Positions 35,070 to 44,357 of a DNA stretch of 64,000 nucleotides are shown in pieces. The DNA is from Rhodobacteraceae bacterium Alg231-30 (GTDB lineage: Bacteria > Pseudomonadota > Alphaproteobacteria > Rhodobacterales > Rhodobacteraceae). The stretch's first letter is position 1. Each line of letters opens with the position of its first letter. The notes beneath the pieces were generated by a model. It saw only the letters and a program-made list of their open reading frames with translations, had not been told where the DNA came from and ran no database searches. The position numbers were made by a program, and so were the translations under genes. The stretch covers positions 62,001 to 126,000 of the forward strand of contig FREU01000006.1 in the NCBI GenBank assembly GCA_900143615.1, given 5' to 3'.

Positions 35070-36368
35070 TTAGTAGCCAAACAGGCGCGGGAAAAAGAGC
35101 GACAGGTCCGGCCAGAAAGAGGTCAGGAACACAACCGGTACATAGCCTGTCACAATCAAGATCAGCGCAGGCTTCATAACTTTGGTAACTTTCACTTCGC
35201 CGATGCGGGCGGCGAAATAAAGGATCGATGCATAAGGAGGGGTGACGCCCCCCATCGCGGTGTTCACGCCCATGATGGCGGCAAACTGAACCGGTGTGAC
35301 GCCCAGAGCTTGCATCAACGGCAGCAGCAATGGTGCGACGAGGATGATCGCAGTCACATCATTCACCACCATGCCAACAGCGAACAACATCAGATTGATC
35401 AGGATCAGCAACAAAACCTTGTTTTCAGTAATCCCAAAGATCACTTCCACCAGATCCTGAGGGACGCCCTCGTAGACGAACATCTGTGACAGGATCATCG
35501 AAAACAGCACCATAAACATGATGGCACCAACCGCCGTCGCGGCTTCTTTGCCGCCCTGCAGGAAGCTCTCCCAATCCAGGCCCCGGTAAATAAAGAAACC
35601 CACGGGGATCGCATAAATCACAGCCAAAGCCGCAGCTTCGGTCGGGGTCATGATGCCCCCATAGATGCCACCTAGGATGATCACCGGCATCAAGAGAGCT
35701 GGCGTTGCAGAACCAGTGCGTTTTGCCACTTCTTTCATAAAGGCGCGCGGCGCAAGCTTGTCCTCAAGCTTAAGGTCAAACTTGCGCGACATGAACATAT
35801 TGACCACTGAGAACGACAGCATGATCAACAAGCCTGGCCCAAGCGTGGCAAGGAAGCAGGCAAGGATCGACGTATCCGTCACCCAGCCATAGATAATCAT
35901 GGTCACAGACGGCGGGATCAGCAGGCCCAGAATTGAGCTGTTGGCGACAAGTGCGGTGGCATACTCGCGAGGATATCCACGCTTGGCCATTTCCGGGATC
36001 AAAAGCGGGCCAATCGCGGCGACGCCGGTCAATCCCGACCCCGAGATGGCACCGATCAATGCGCAGCATACTGTCGCGACAACCCCAAGCCCGCCGCGAA
36101 TATGACCAACAAAAATATTGACCATATGCAGCAAACTCGCGGCAATTCCACTCTTGGCCATGATGGCCCCAGAGAACACAAAGAGCGGAAGCGAGAGCAA
36201 AATCGGATTGCCCAGTTGCCCCATTCCCCAGAGAATATTGCCTTTCATGGTGGTGCCCCCCACCAGAACCATGACCATCAGGCCGCCACCAAAACAGTAA
36301 GGCAGCGGAACGCCAACCGTCAGCAATAGAACAAGAACCAATACGGAAATAAGGGCGATTTCAACCAT
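35070..36368 (-). CDS. dctM: TRAP transporter large permease (DctM)
   Basis: A 432-residue, about 12-helix permease with family segments GNPILLSLPLFVFSGAIMAKSG, GAISGSGLTGVAAIGPLLIPEM, GLLIPPSVTMIIYG and NTAMGGVTPPYASILYFAARI. It moves the substrate with sodium. The start is 1 nt beyond the dctQ stop. Confidence 0.95.
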   Translation of the reverse strand: MVEIALISVLVLVLLLTVGVPLPYCFGGGLMVMVLVGGTTMKGNILWGMGQLGNPILLSLPLFVFSGAIMAKSGIAASLLHMVNIFVGHIRGGLGVVATVCCALIGAISGSGLTGVAAIGPLLIPEMAKRGYPREYATALVANSSILGLLIPPSVTMIIYGWVTDTSILACFLATLGPGLLIMLSFSVVNMFMSRKFDLKLEDKLAPRAFMKEVAKRTGSATPALLMPVIILGGIYGGIMTPTEAAALAVIYAIPVGFFIYRGLDWESFLQGGKEAATAVGAIMFMVLFSMILSQMFVYEGVPQDLVEVIFGITENKVLLLILINLMLFAVGMVVNDVTAIILVAPLLLPLMQALGVTPVQFAAIMGVNTAMGGVTPPYASILYFAARIGEVKVTKVMKPALILIVTGYVPVVFLTSFWPDLSLFFPRLFGY

Positions 36369-36369
36369 A

Positions 36370-36840
36370 TCAGTTGGCCTCCGGTTTAATGATAATGCGG
36401 ATGTGTTTGACCAAATGCATGGCGGTGTAGATCATCATCAGACACATGCCGAAAAACAGGCTCGCGTCGGCATAAAAGGTCGGAAGATAGATCGTTGGTG
36501 TTTCTTTCCAGACCCGCCAAGAGTACTCGGTAAAGTCCCACGCCCAATAGAGCAGCCAAAGGCCAATCACGATACTAATCACTTCGGCAAGCGCCATTTG
36601 CACGGCATGCGCCCGACGGGACGACAGGAAAATCTCAAGAACATTTGCGCGCACCTGCGTGTCTTCGCGCGAGGCATTCACTGCGCCAAAAATGAACAGC
36701 CAAATGGTGGGGAACAACAGCGTTTCTTCAAGTCCCATCACTGGGATTTCGAAGACATAGCGGGTGAGTACTTGGACGAATTGCCCACCTGCCACTAAGC
36801 AAATTAACAACGTCAGCAGATATTTCGCCAGTTTTTCCAT
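36370..36840 (-). CDS. dctQ: TRAP transporter small permease (DctQ)
   Basis: A four-helix membrane protein with the DctQ core RYVFEIPVMGLEETLLFPTIW and LPTFYADASLFFGMCLMMIY. I took ATG 36840 (MEKLAKYLL, 156 residues), which puts the first helix at the N-terminus and has a G-rich site upstream. An ATG at 36939 would add 33 residues and has no visible ribosome site; the choice is uncertain. It is the first gene of the minus-strand cluster, divergent from the LysR gene. Confidence 0.88.
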   Translation of the reverse strand: MEKLAKYLLTLLICLVAGGQFVQVLTRYVFEIPVMGLEETLLFPTIWLFIFGAVNASREDTQVRANVLEIFLSSRRAHAVQMALAEVISIVIGLWLLYWAWDFTEYSWRVWKETPTIYLPTFYADASLFFGMCLMMIYTAMHLVKHIRIIIKPEAN

Positions 36841-36992
36841 CGGGCCCCCATGACAGATTATGTGTTGCACACCCTCCCCGTATCCGGCCTCAGACTGCGC
36901 TTCAAAACGTTCCACTGGGGGTAGCGACTCACTGCTCATAGAGGCAAACTGTTAATATTGATCATTCCATAGATTTTTCCTATATATCCCTC

Positions 36993-37949
36993 ATGAACTT
37001 TACAATTCGACAGCTTGAAGCCTTCCGCGAAGTCATGAGAACGGGTGGAATTTCCGAAGCATCTCGGGTACTTAACAAGACCCAACCAACAGTGAGTGCA
37101 ATGATTGCGTCACTGGAGGAAGCGCTCCATTTCAAGTTGTTCCTTCGGCAAAAAGGGCGACTTGTTGCTCGTCCGGAAGCCTATTTTTTCCTCGATGAGG
37201 TAAAATCCATCCTGGATCGTCTCGATCACAGCGCCCGAATTATGGATCAGATCAAAGATTCTGAGCGTGGCAGTCTGAAAATTGCGTGCTTGCCTGCCGC
37301 CGCGACACATTTCCTGCCCCACGAGCTGGCGGTCTTTCTGAAAGATAAACCAGAGGTCCAAGCGTCGCTCATCATGCGCTCATCTACAATGATCGCCGAT
37401 ATGGTTGCCTCACAACAATTCGATATCGGTCTGGCTGAAACGCCTCAATCCCGCCAAACCATCAAAACCACAGAATTTAATGTCGTTGGATGTTGTGCTA
37501 TCCACGCCGACGATCCATTGGCAAACGAACCATTTTTGACGCCCAAGCTTCTCTCTGGCCGCCCCGCCGCCCTGTTGTTTGAAGATCACGAAACCGCAAT
37601 TCAACAACGCCGTTGCTTCGCTGACGCGGGCAGTCACCTCAACCAAAGGTTTGAGCTACAAACCTTTCAACCCGCGCTTGAATTGGTGGAAAACGGGCTT
37701 TGCTACTGTCTCTGCGATCTGTTGAACGCCGAAACACACCGGATCGGCGTGCGCGGGAAAAGCAATGTGCGCTTCTTGCGGTTTCTTCCCGGAATTCTAA
37801 GCCCGATCTCCATTCTAGAGCCTGCCCAGCGCCCTCAAAGCGTCGTGGCCACAGCCTTTGCGCAGCAGTTGATTGCGCGAATGTCTAACCTTAATTTGGC
37901 GCAAATCAATGCAGCCCAAGCCGCCCAACATTCGCCACAGCTCATCTGA
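36993..37949 (+). CDS. LysR-family regulator, OccR/NocR-like
   Basis: A 318-residue LysR regulator with the N-terminal HTH RQLEAFREVMRTGGISEASRVLNKTQPTVSAMI. This layout (RQ.EAFR.VM.TG) recalls the opine regulators OccR and NocR more than CbbR-type proteins. It is divergent from the TRAP/dehydrogenase cluster, with about 150 bp between it and the dctQ start, so it is the probable regulator of that cluster. The effector is probably the transported substrate (inference). Confidence 0.9.
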   Translation: MNFTIRQLEAFREVMRTGGISEASRVLNKTQPTVSAMIASLEEALHFKLFLRQKGRLVARPEAYFFLDEVKSILDRLDHSARIMDQIKDSERGSLKIACLPAAATHFLPHELAVFLKDKPEVQASLIMRSSTMIADMVASQQFDIGLAETPQSRQTIKTTEFNVVGCCAIHADDPLANEPFLTPKLLSGRPAALLFEDHETAIQQRRCFADAGSHLNQRFELQTFQPALELVENGLCYCLCDLLNAETHRIGVRGKSNVRFLRFLPGILSPISILEPAQRPQSVVATAFAQQLIARMSNLNLAQINAAQAAQHSPQLI

Positions 37950-37967
37950 CGGCGACACACAAGGGGG

Positions 37968-39017
37968 CTACTGATCAACCAGCTCGGCGCCGATCTCCCT
38001 CAAAATCTCGCGCGCAGAACCGCGCCGCACTTTGGCAACAGAGCGACCAGCCCAATGTGCCCCAAACCCGCCCTCTCCGTGACCTTTGGCGGCAGCATGA
38101 AGCGCCTTCGCCGCGTCATATGCCACCGGATAGGCTGGAACGGCGAGGTCCGTGGTTTCCCCCAGCTTGACAAATCGGTTGCGCAGACACCTTGCCGGAC
38201 GACCGGACACTGCTGATGTCATCGTGGGGGGATGACACTCAGGGGCTCGCAACGCCGCGCGATATGCCCTGTCGGCAAGCGACTCGTCGCAGTCCAGAAA
38301 AGCCGTCCCCAATTGTGCTGCGCCCGCGCCCAATTCAAGCATTTTCGCCACTTCGCCGCCATCCATGATCCCGCCAGCGGCGACAACCGGTATCTCCACG
38401 TCTCGACACAACTGGATCACTAAATCTGACGTGCTTAGCGCCTCATCTGCAGCCTGCGGATCAAACACACCGCGATGTCCTCCCGCCTCGATGCCCTGCG
38501 CCACAACGGCATCAACGCTGGCGTCAACGGCTGCCTTTGCTTCCGCAATGCAGGTTACGCTTGCGAAAACAAGATTGCCTGCGGACTGCAACTGCGCAAT
38601 CCAGTCTTTTGAGATCAACCCAAAATGCAGGCTCACCACACCGGGGGCCTCATCCAAGACCATCTCAAACATGTCCTGATCGCTGACAAAAGTTTTGTAG
38701 ATTTCCCTCAGCTCATCAGGCGGCTCGGCGCCAAATCTCTCAAACTCGGGTGTCAATGCCGCCAGCCATTCAGCTTCGCACGCAGCATCCCGCACAGCAT
38801 CTTCATGGCAAAAAAAGTTGGCATTAAAGGGACGATCCGTCAGAGCGCGTGTCGCGCGGATCATCTCGCGCGCGCCATCGATCCCCGCCGCCCCCAAACC
38901 CAACGCGCCCAGTCCTCCGGCGTTGCTCACCGCTGCCGCCATTTCAGGCGTCGACACCCCCGCCATAGGGGCCTGAAAAATCGGCCACTTCAGACCAAGC
39001 GCTGCGCAGATATCCAT
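37968..39017 (-). CDS. Nitronate monooxygenase family FMN enzyme
   Basis: A 349-residue TIM-barrel FMN protein with WPIFQAPMAGVSTPEMAAAVSNAGGLG, VVAQGIEAGGHRG, IPVVAAGGIMDGGEVAKML and AQLGTAFLDCDES, matching class I nitronate monooxygenase / NPD proteins. It may detoxify nitronates such as propionate-3-nitronate. ATG 39017 has GGGGGAG just upstream; the open frame continues to 39122 without need. It converges with the LysR gene (18 nt between stops). Confidence 0.88.
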   Translation of the reverse strand: MDICAALGLKWPIFQAPMAGVSTPEMAAAVSNAGGLGALGLGAAGIDGAREMIRATRALTDRPFNANFFCHEDAVRDAACEAEWLAALTPEFERFGAEPPDELREIYKTFVSDQDMFEMVLDEAPGVVSLHFGLISKDWIAQLQSAGNLVFASVTCIAEAKAAVDASVDAVVAQGIEAGGHRGVFDPQAADEALSTSDLVIQLCRDVEIPVVAAGGIMDGGEVAKMLELGAGAAQLGTAFLDCDESLADRAYRAALRAPECHPPTMTSAVSGRPARCLRNRFVKLGETTDLAVPAYPVAYDAAKALHAAAKGHGEGGFGAHWAGRSVAKVRRGSAREILREIGAELVDQ

Positions 39018-39138
39018 AGCTCCCCCTAGCGCGTCAATGACATCACTCTCCGTCGCTAAGATGTACGTTAATTCCGCTTTACGCAAAACGTTTTGCCGCC
39101 CGCCAGCCGGCCTCTGCCGCAAAACAGTGCATCAAAAA

Positions 39139-39165
39139 TTGACAGACACGTAACGGAAATGTAAC
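39139..39165 (+). promoter_or_regulatory. Candidate OmpR/PhoB-type response-regulator box
   Basis: TTGAC (39139), GTAAC (39150) and GTAAC (39161) are phased exactly 11 bp apart, as in direct-repeat sites of winged-helix response regulators. The box lies about 115 bp before the YrbL-like gene, whose E. coli counterpart is PhoP-controlled. Not shown to be functional. Confidence 0.4.
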
Positions 39166-39279
39166 AGGCTCGACCAAGCAGCACTTGCTCCTTACCTTTT
39201 TGCCGCAAACGCGCCAGTTTCAACATGTGCCTAGAGGCGGGAAACATGAAGCCGCGCTCCAAGAGCCCATGCAGGATTT

Positions 39280-39966
39280 ATGACCCAAGACATTTTGGAC
39301 CTAGATGCAAATTTGAAGGTGGCTGAAGGCGGAGAACGTTTGGTATTCATCCATCCCAGTGACCCGAGCAAATTAATCAAGGTCATCAAACACAAAAACG
39401 ACAGAGCGCCGAGCAAAAGCCTGATCAAAAACGGCATTAAAAGGCTGTTCCCCCGCGCGAGAATCCGCTCCATCATTAAGCAATACGACGAGTATAATCG
39501 TTTGTGGCTACGTCCAAATTACGACCCGGATTTCCACTTGCCGATTTCTCATCTCTACGGCTTCGTCAAAACCAACTATGGGCTAGGCGGCATTTCCGAG
39601 CGAATTACAGGACCGGATGGCGAAAACGGGCGCACACTTAGGTACCTCGCTGAGACAGGTGCCTTGAGCGACAAGCATCTTGAGCAGTTAAACGAGCTGA
39701 TCCAGAGAATTCTATCTTATGGCGTATGCGTGTCCGACGTGAACCCCTCAAACTTTGTCTACGGCTATCGCCATATCGAAGGCACATCTCGTCAGGTTGG
39801 GCCTGAGTGGGTCTTGGTCGACGGGTTCGGCGATCGATACGCCATCCCGCTGCGCACGTGGTCTAAAACCGCCCGCTATAAAGGCGCTATCAAGAGCCTC
39901 GAACGCAAACGCAACCCCACAGGTTTGATCTGGGACAGCCGCGCGTGCAAATACCTACGCAGCTAG
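39280..39966 (+). CDS. YrbL-like protein (PhoP-regulatory-network family, kinase-like fold)
   Basis: A 228-residue protein I place in the YrbL family by overall layout: EGGERLVFIHPSDPSKLIKVIK at the N-terminus, then YGFVKTNYGLGGISERITG, SYGVCVSDVNPSNFVYG, WVLVDGFGDRYAIPLRTWSK and a basic C-terminal helix. The DVNPSN and DGFGD segments resemble a protein-kinase catalytic loop and metal-binding DFG motif, though the usual catalytic Asp pattern is degenerate. The ATG at 39280 has CAGGA upstream. Homologues often act in envelope or LPS kinase-like roles; the function here is unknown. Monocistronic, ends at a terminator. Confidence 0.75.
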   Translation: MTQDILDLDANLKVAEGGERLVFIHPSDPSKLIKVIKHKNDRAPSKSLIKNGIKRLFPRARIRSIIKQYDEYNRLWLRPNYDPDFHLPISHLYGFVKTNYGLGGISERITGPDGENGRTLRYLAETGALSDKHLEQLNELIQRILSYGVCVSDVNPSNFVYGYRHIEGTSRQVGPEWVLVDGFGDRYAIPLRTWSKTARYKGAIKSLERKRNPTGLIWDSRACKYLRS

Positions 39967-39990
39967 TTTGCAGGGCATCAGCACCACATA

Positions 39991-40016
39991 AAAAAACCCG
40001 CCAAATTGGCGGGTTT
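39991..40016 (+). terminator. Bidirectional terminator
   Basis: A hairpin AACCCGCCAA / TTGGCGGGTT with a very short loop (about 39994-40015), A-rich on the left and T-rich on the right, separates the convergent YrbL-like and FKBP genes. Confidence 0.9.
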
Positions 40017-40039
40017 TGCTTTTTGAGATTTGATCAACC

Positions 40040-40468
40040 TTAGTTGATTGAGACCAGCTCAATCGCAAAGGTCAAATCTTTGCCAGCCAGCGCATGGTTG
40101 GCGTCCAGCGATACGGTTTCCTCAGAAACCGCGGTCACGGTCACTGGGATCACTTGGCCTTCTGGCGAACGCATCTGCAGTTGCAGACCAACTTCCAGCG
40201 GGATTTCCGCAGGGATTTGCTCGCGTGGCACATCCTGAACAGCCGCATCATGGCGCGGGCCATAGGCCTGATCGGCTGGGATTTCTGCAACCTTTTTGTC
40301 ACCAACACTCATGCCGTCTACTGCGGTATCAAAACCGGGGATGACCTGACCGGACCCCAGTGTGAATTCCAACGGATCACGACCTTCAGAGCTGTCAAAA
40401 ACCGAGCCATCGCTCAGCGTGCCTGTGTAGTGAATACGTACTGTGTCGCCCGATTTTGCAGCGCTCAT
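40040..40468 (-). CDS. FKBP-type peptidyl-prolyl isomerase (SlyD-like)
   Basis: A 142-residue cytosolic isomerase. The FKBP part has DTVRIHYTGTLSDGSVFDSS, PLEFTLGSGQVIPGFD and GDKKVAEIPADQAYG, with an inserted flap domain (about 70-120) and return strand DANHALAGKDLTFAIELVSI, as in SlyD. The metal-binding His-rich tail of E. coli SlyD is absent. It assists protein folding. Confidence 0.93.
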   Translation of the reverse strand: MSAAKSGDTVRIHYTGTLSDGSVFDSSEGRDPLEFTLGSGQVIPGFDTAVDGMSVGDKKVAEIPADQAYGPRHDAAVQDVPREQIPAEIPLEVGLQLQMRSPEGQVIPVTVTAVSEETVSLDANHALAGKDLTFAIELVSIN

Positions 40469-40607
40469 AAAATGTCCTATCTGTCAAAGTGCCAACCTTT
40501 CCGGCCAGCGTTCGGCGCGCACACTACCCTTTGGGCCCAGCATTGGCAAACAGCCCTTTCAACCGCTCAGATTTCCTGCCAATCTGGATCGCGAGAGGGA
40601 GAATACC

Positions 40608-41294
40608 ATGGCCATTACCACCTGTATATTTGACGCCTACGGCACGTTGTTTGATGTTGCCGCCGCGGCACGCGAGGCCGCCAGCGAACCGGGGCGCGAA
40701 CGATTTGGCGAACATTGGCCCCGCGTGGCGCAAGACTGGCGGCTGAAACAGCTGCAATATACGTGGTTGCGCGCCGTGGCGAATGCGCATTGTGACTTCT
40801 GGGAAGTTACGCAAAACGGTTTGGACTGGGCGTTGGAAGCCTCTGGCCTTGAGGGTGACCCCGAGTTGCGCGAACGTCTGTTGCAGCTCTACTGGGAGCT
40901 CGCAGCCTACCCCGAAGTGCCGCAAATGCTGGCGGATCTGAAAGCGCAAGGCATGAACACCGCCATCCTGTCCAATGGCTCTCCCAATATGCTCAATGGT
41001 GCGGTCGAATCCGCCAATATTGGCGAGCTTTTGGATGACGTTCTGTCTGTGGAAAGCGTTGGCATCTTCAAGCCCGACGCCTCAGTCTATGATCTGGTGC
41101 TCAAGCGTTTTAACTGTGCCCCCGAGAACGTGCTCTTTGTCAGCTCCAACGGCTGGGATGCCGCCTGTGCCACAGGCTTTGGCTTCACCACCGCATGGGT
41201 CAACCGTGCGGGCGAGCCAATCGATCGCTTGCCGTGGACACCTCAGATTGTGCTGTCCGATCTCACAGGCATTCCCGAAGCAACAGGTGCCTGA
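40608..41294 (+). CDS. Haloacid dehalogenase type II
   Basis: A 228-residue HAD hydrolase of the L-2-haloacid dehalogenase type. The nucleophile Asp9 lies in FDAYGTLFD, motif II is ILSNGSP, the lysine is in IFKPDASVY, and motif IV is SSNGWDAACA. It should hydrolyse short 2-halo acids to 2-hydroxy acids. ATG 40608 has GGGAG 7 nt before it; the frame upstream overlaps the divergent FKBP promoter. It is the first gene of a six-gene run; its stop overlaps the next start (TGATG). Confidence 0.9.
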   Translation: MAITTCIFDAYGTLFDVAAAAREAASEPGRERFGEHWPRVAQDWRLKQLQYTWLRAVANAHCDFWEVTQNGLDWALEASGLEGDPELRERLLQLYWELAAYPEVPQMLADLKAQGMNTAILSNGSPNMLNGAVESANIGELLDDVLSVESVGIFKPDASVYDLVLKRFNCAPENVLFVSSNGWDAACATGFGFTTAWVNRAGEPIDRLPWTPQIVLSDLTGIPEATGA

Positions 41295-42133
41295 TGGCGA
41301 AATTTACCACGTCTGACGGGCTGTCGCTCTATTTTGACGACACAGGCGGGGACGGCCCTGTCGTGTTGTGTCTGGCCGGTCTGACCCGCAATTCGACCGA
41401 CTTTGACTACGCCCTGCCCGCCATGTCCGACGCGCGTGTGATCCGCATGGATTACCGCGGTCGCGGCAAATCCGACTTTGCCAAGGATTTCACCACCTAC
41501 AACGTCGCCCGCGAAGCCCAAGACGCGCTGGAATTACTCGACCATCTGGGTCTGGAGCAAACCGCCATCCTCGGCACCTCACGCGGTGGGCTGATCGCGC
41601 TGACGCTGATGGCCATCGCACCCCGGCGCCTCACAGGTGTCTGCTTCAATGACATCGGCCCCGTGGTGGAAACATCCGGCCTTGAAATCATTTTGGTGTT
41701 CATCGGCCGTAATCCCCCATGGAAAACCTATGAGCAGGCGCAACTGGCCTATGCCCAGCGCATGATGGGCTTTGCCAATGTGCCCGACAGCCGCTGGCGA
41801 CAGGAGGTGGAAAAACACTACCTTGCCACACCCCAAGGCCTGACGATCAACTATGACCCCAAACTGCGCGATGCCACGCTGGCGGCCTTTGATCCCAAGG
41901 CCCCGCCGCCTGACCTCTGGCCGCTGTTTGACGCTCTCCAAGGCCGGCCCGTCGCGGGCCTGCGCGGGCAAAATTCCGACATCCTGTCGGCACAAACCTT
42001 TGCCCGGATGCAATCCCGCCTGCCCATGTTGGCCGCCACCGTGCCCGACCGCGCGCATGTGCCATTCCTAGATGAACCCGCCGCCACCGCTGTGCTGCGC
42101 GACTGGGTCACCCAGCTGAAAGAGACCTCATGA
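41294..42133 (+). CDS. Alpha/beta hydrolase
   Basis: A 279-residue hydrolase with the oxyanion region LCLAGLTRNSTDF, the arginine-rich MDYRGRGKSDF and the nucleophile elbow GTSRGGL. The C-terminal catalytic His probably lies in PDRAHVPFLDEP. The class resembles haloalkane dehalogenase, epoxide hydrolase and ester hydrolase relatives. The substrate is not assignable. Its start overlaps the dehalogenase stop and its stop overlaps the next start (ATGA). Confidence 0.87.
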   Translation: MAKFTTSDGLSLYFDDTGGDGPVVLCLAGLTRNSTDFDYALPAMSDARVIRMDYRGRGKSDFAKDFTTYNVAREAQDALELLDHLGLEQTAILGTSRGGLIALTLMAIAPRRLTGVCFNDIGPVVETSGLEIILVFIGRNPPWKTYEQAQLAYAQRMMGFANVPDSRWRQEVEKHYLATPQGLTINYDPKLRDATLAAFDPKAPPPDLWPLFDALQGRPVAGLRGQNSDILSAQTFARMQSRLPMLAATVPDRAHVPFLDEPAATAVLRDWVTQLKETS

Positions 42134-43104
42134 ACATCGACATGATCCGCGCCGCCGCCGACCGTCTGGCGGGCCACGCTCGCCGCACGCCCCTCCTGAC
42201 GTCGCCCTTTCTGGACGAAATCGCCGGACGCCGCGTTTTGGTCAAACCCGAATGTCTGCAACACACCGGATCGTTTAAATTTCGCGGCGGCTGGTCTGCC
42301 GTGTCAGCACTTGATGACACCACCCGCAAAAACGGCGTGATTGCCTATTCATCTGGCAACCACGCCCAAGGGGTTGCGATGGCCGCCACGGTCCACGGCG
42401 CGCCTTCGGTGATTGTCATGCCAAACGACGCCCCCCAGCTTAAAATCGACAACACCCGTGCCTTGGGCGCCGAAGTGGTGCTCTATGACCGCCCCGGCGG
42501 AGAGAGCCGCGAAGATGTCGGCGCAGCGATTTCAAGCACGCGCAACCTGACCCTGATCCGCCCCTATGACGAACCACAGGTGATCGCGGGCCAAGGCACC
42601 ACAGGGCTTGAGATCGCAGAACAAGCCGCCGAGATGGGCGTGACCTCCGGTGACGTTTTGGCCTGTTGTGGCGGCGGCGGCCTGACCTCGGGCATCGCGC
42701 TCGCACTTGAGGCCGAAGCGCCGAACATGCGCGCACGTCCGGTCGAGCCCGAAGGTTTTGACGATGTCGCGCGCTCGCTCACAACTGGATCCATCCAGAC
42801 CAACAACAGCCAATCCGGCAGCCTGTGTGATGCAATCATAACACCCGCACCGGGCAACCTCACTTTCCCGATCCTGTCGCGCCTCTGCGGCCCCGGTATG
42901 GTGGTGAGCGAAGATGAAGCCCTGCACGCCATGGCCTTGGCGTTCAAGCGCCTCAAAATTGTGGTGGAACCCGGCGGTGCCGTGGCGCTCGCCGCTGCCC
43001 TGTTTCATGGTGATGACATCGAAGGCGACGCCGTAACAGCCGTGTGCACAGGCGGCAACGTCGACGCCGACGTGTTCACGCAGGCACTTTCAAAGTTCGG
43101 ATAG
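42130..43104 (+). CDS. Threonine/serine dehydratase-like PLP enzyme
   Basis: A 324-residue fold-type II PLP enzyme. The Schiff-base Lys50 lies in TGSFKFRGG, the substrate loop is SSGNHAQGVAMAA, and the phosphate loop is CGGGGLTSGIALA. The C-terminal regulatory ACT domains of biosynthetic IlvA are absent, so it resembles catabolic threonine dehydratases, serine racemases and hydroxyaspartate dehydratases. It is coupled to the hydrolase (ATGA). Confidence 0.9.
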   Translation: MNIDMIRAAADRLAGHARRTPLLTSPFLDEIAGRRVLVKPECLQHTGSFKFRGGWSAVSALDDTTRKNGVIAYSSGNHAQGVAMAATVHGAPSVIVMPNDAPQLKIDNTRALGAEVVLYDRPGGESREDVGAAISSTRNLTLIRPYDEPQVIAGQGTTGLEIAEQAAEMGVTSGDVLACCGGGGLTSGIALALEAEAPNMRARPVEPEGFDDVARSLTTGSIQTNNSQSGSLCDAIITPAPGNLTFPILSRLCGPGMVVSEDEALHAMALAFKRLKIVVEPGGAVALAAALFHGDDIEGDAVTAVCTGGNVDADVFTQALSKFG

Positions 43105-43159
43105 GGTGACCACGCAAGGATCACCGCATGATCCGCTGATATTTTCATAAGGTAGCGCC

Positions 43160-44353
43160 ATGACACGTTTCACAATCGCCAGTTTCAACGTCAAAAACCT
43201 CATCGGCGCGGACCGCGAATATTATCAGTTCCAATCCTACACGCCCGAAGAATATGCGTGGAAATCGGATTGGACCGCCAACCAGATATTTACACTGGAT
43301 GCCGACATCATCGGCTTTCAGGAAATCTTTGAAGAAGAGGCTTTGCGCGACGTGATGGCGGAAGCTGACCGCATTGGCATCGCCTCCAACGACGACGTCA
43401 TTCCTTCGAAATCCAAGCGCTATCACCGCAAGGCAATCTTTCGCAAACTGAACTACACGCCATATACCGACGCGGCTCTCGCCTTTGCCCCCAACATCAA
43501 TGACACAGGCGAACCCGGTCGTCGTCGTCCCGGCCTCGCCATTGTCTCGCGCTTCGGCTTTGTCGGTGACCCCGAAGTGATCCAAGAACTGCCCGAGCCC
43601 ATCGAGATCCCCTTTCGCGAACTCACCGGCGCCGACGCAGGTCACTTCCGCCTCTCTCGCCTCTCCCGCCCCATCCTCAAGGTGCGCATTCCGGTGGGCA
43701 ACAAGACCATCACCGTCTTTAACTGCCACATGAAATCCAAGCTGGGCGAATTCCTCACCCCCGCAGGGGCAGAGTTTGCACCTGAAGCTGACCTGCCCAA
43801 CTATGACGCCGTGGGCCGCGCGATGGGCGCGCTGCGCGCCGCCACACGGCGGATGGCCGAAGCTTGGGTGCTGCGCCGCGAAATCGTGGCCGAGCTTGAG
43901 GCCGGAAATCCGGTGATGGCCATGGGCGACTACAACGATGGCGAACACGCGGTCAGCAGCGAAATCATCTCTGGCGAAACCCCTTTCCGCAACTACTCAT
44001 GGATGCTACGCCATGATGCCAAGGACGGCGGTGACCGCTATTCAAAGGCGGAAAACACCGCCATCACCAACGCCGTGCAAGGCATGCAGCTGACCAGCGC
44101 GGAAAACCTATTTGTGCGCAAATCCCTGCGCGACATGGTCTGGACCACGGCCTTTGGTGGCGTCTACGAGAGCATCGATCAGATTTACCTCTCGCGCCAT
44201 TTCCATCCTGAAAATCCGACCCCGCTCGGTGAGATGGAATACTTTAGCGTGTTCAACGACCACCTCACCGATGGCAGCCACCCCGAGGCGCCCTATAACA
44301 AACTGGCCTCTGATCACGGACAGATCATGGCGCATATGAAACTGGGAGACTAA
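43160..44353 (+). CDS. Endonuclease/exonuclease/phosphatase family protein
   Basis: A 397-residue metal-dependent phosphoesterase fold with the ordered motifs ASFNVKNL, IIGFQEIFEEE, VFNCHMKSK, AMGDYNDGE and LASDHGQIMAH. These are the Asn, Glu, Asp/Asn and Asp-His residues of the EEP superfamily. No signal peptide is seen, so it is probably cytoplasmic; DNA, a sugar-phosphate or a phospholipid could be the substrate. A 55-nt gap separates it from the dehydratase gene. Confidence 0.88.
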   Translation: MTRFTIASFNVKNLIGADREYYQFQSYTPEEYAWKSDWTANQIFTLDADIIGFQEIFEEEALRDVMAEADRIGIASNDDVIPSKSKRYHRKAIFRKLNYTPYTDAALAFAPNINDTGEPGRRRPGLAIVSRFGFVGDPEVIQELPEPIEIPFRELTGADAGHFRLSRLSRPILKVRIPVGNKTITVFNCHMKSKLGEFLTPAGAEFAPEADLPNYDAVGRAMGALRAATRRMAEAWVLRREIVAELEAGNPVMAMGDYNDGEHAVSSEIISGETPFRNYSWMLRHDAKDGGDRYSKAENTAITNAVQGMQLTSAENLFVRKSLRDMVWTTAFGGVYESIDQIYLSRHFHPENPTPLGEMEYFSVFNDHLTDGSHPEAPYNKLASDHGQIMAHMKLGD

Positions 44354-44357
44354 CACC

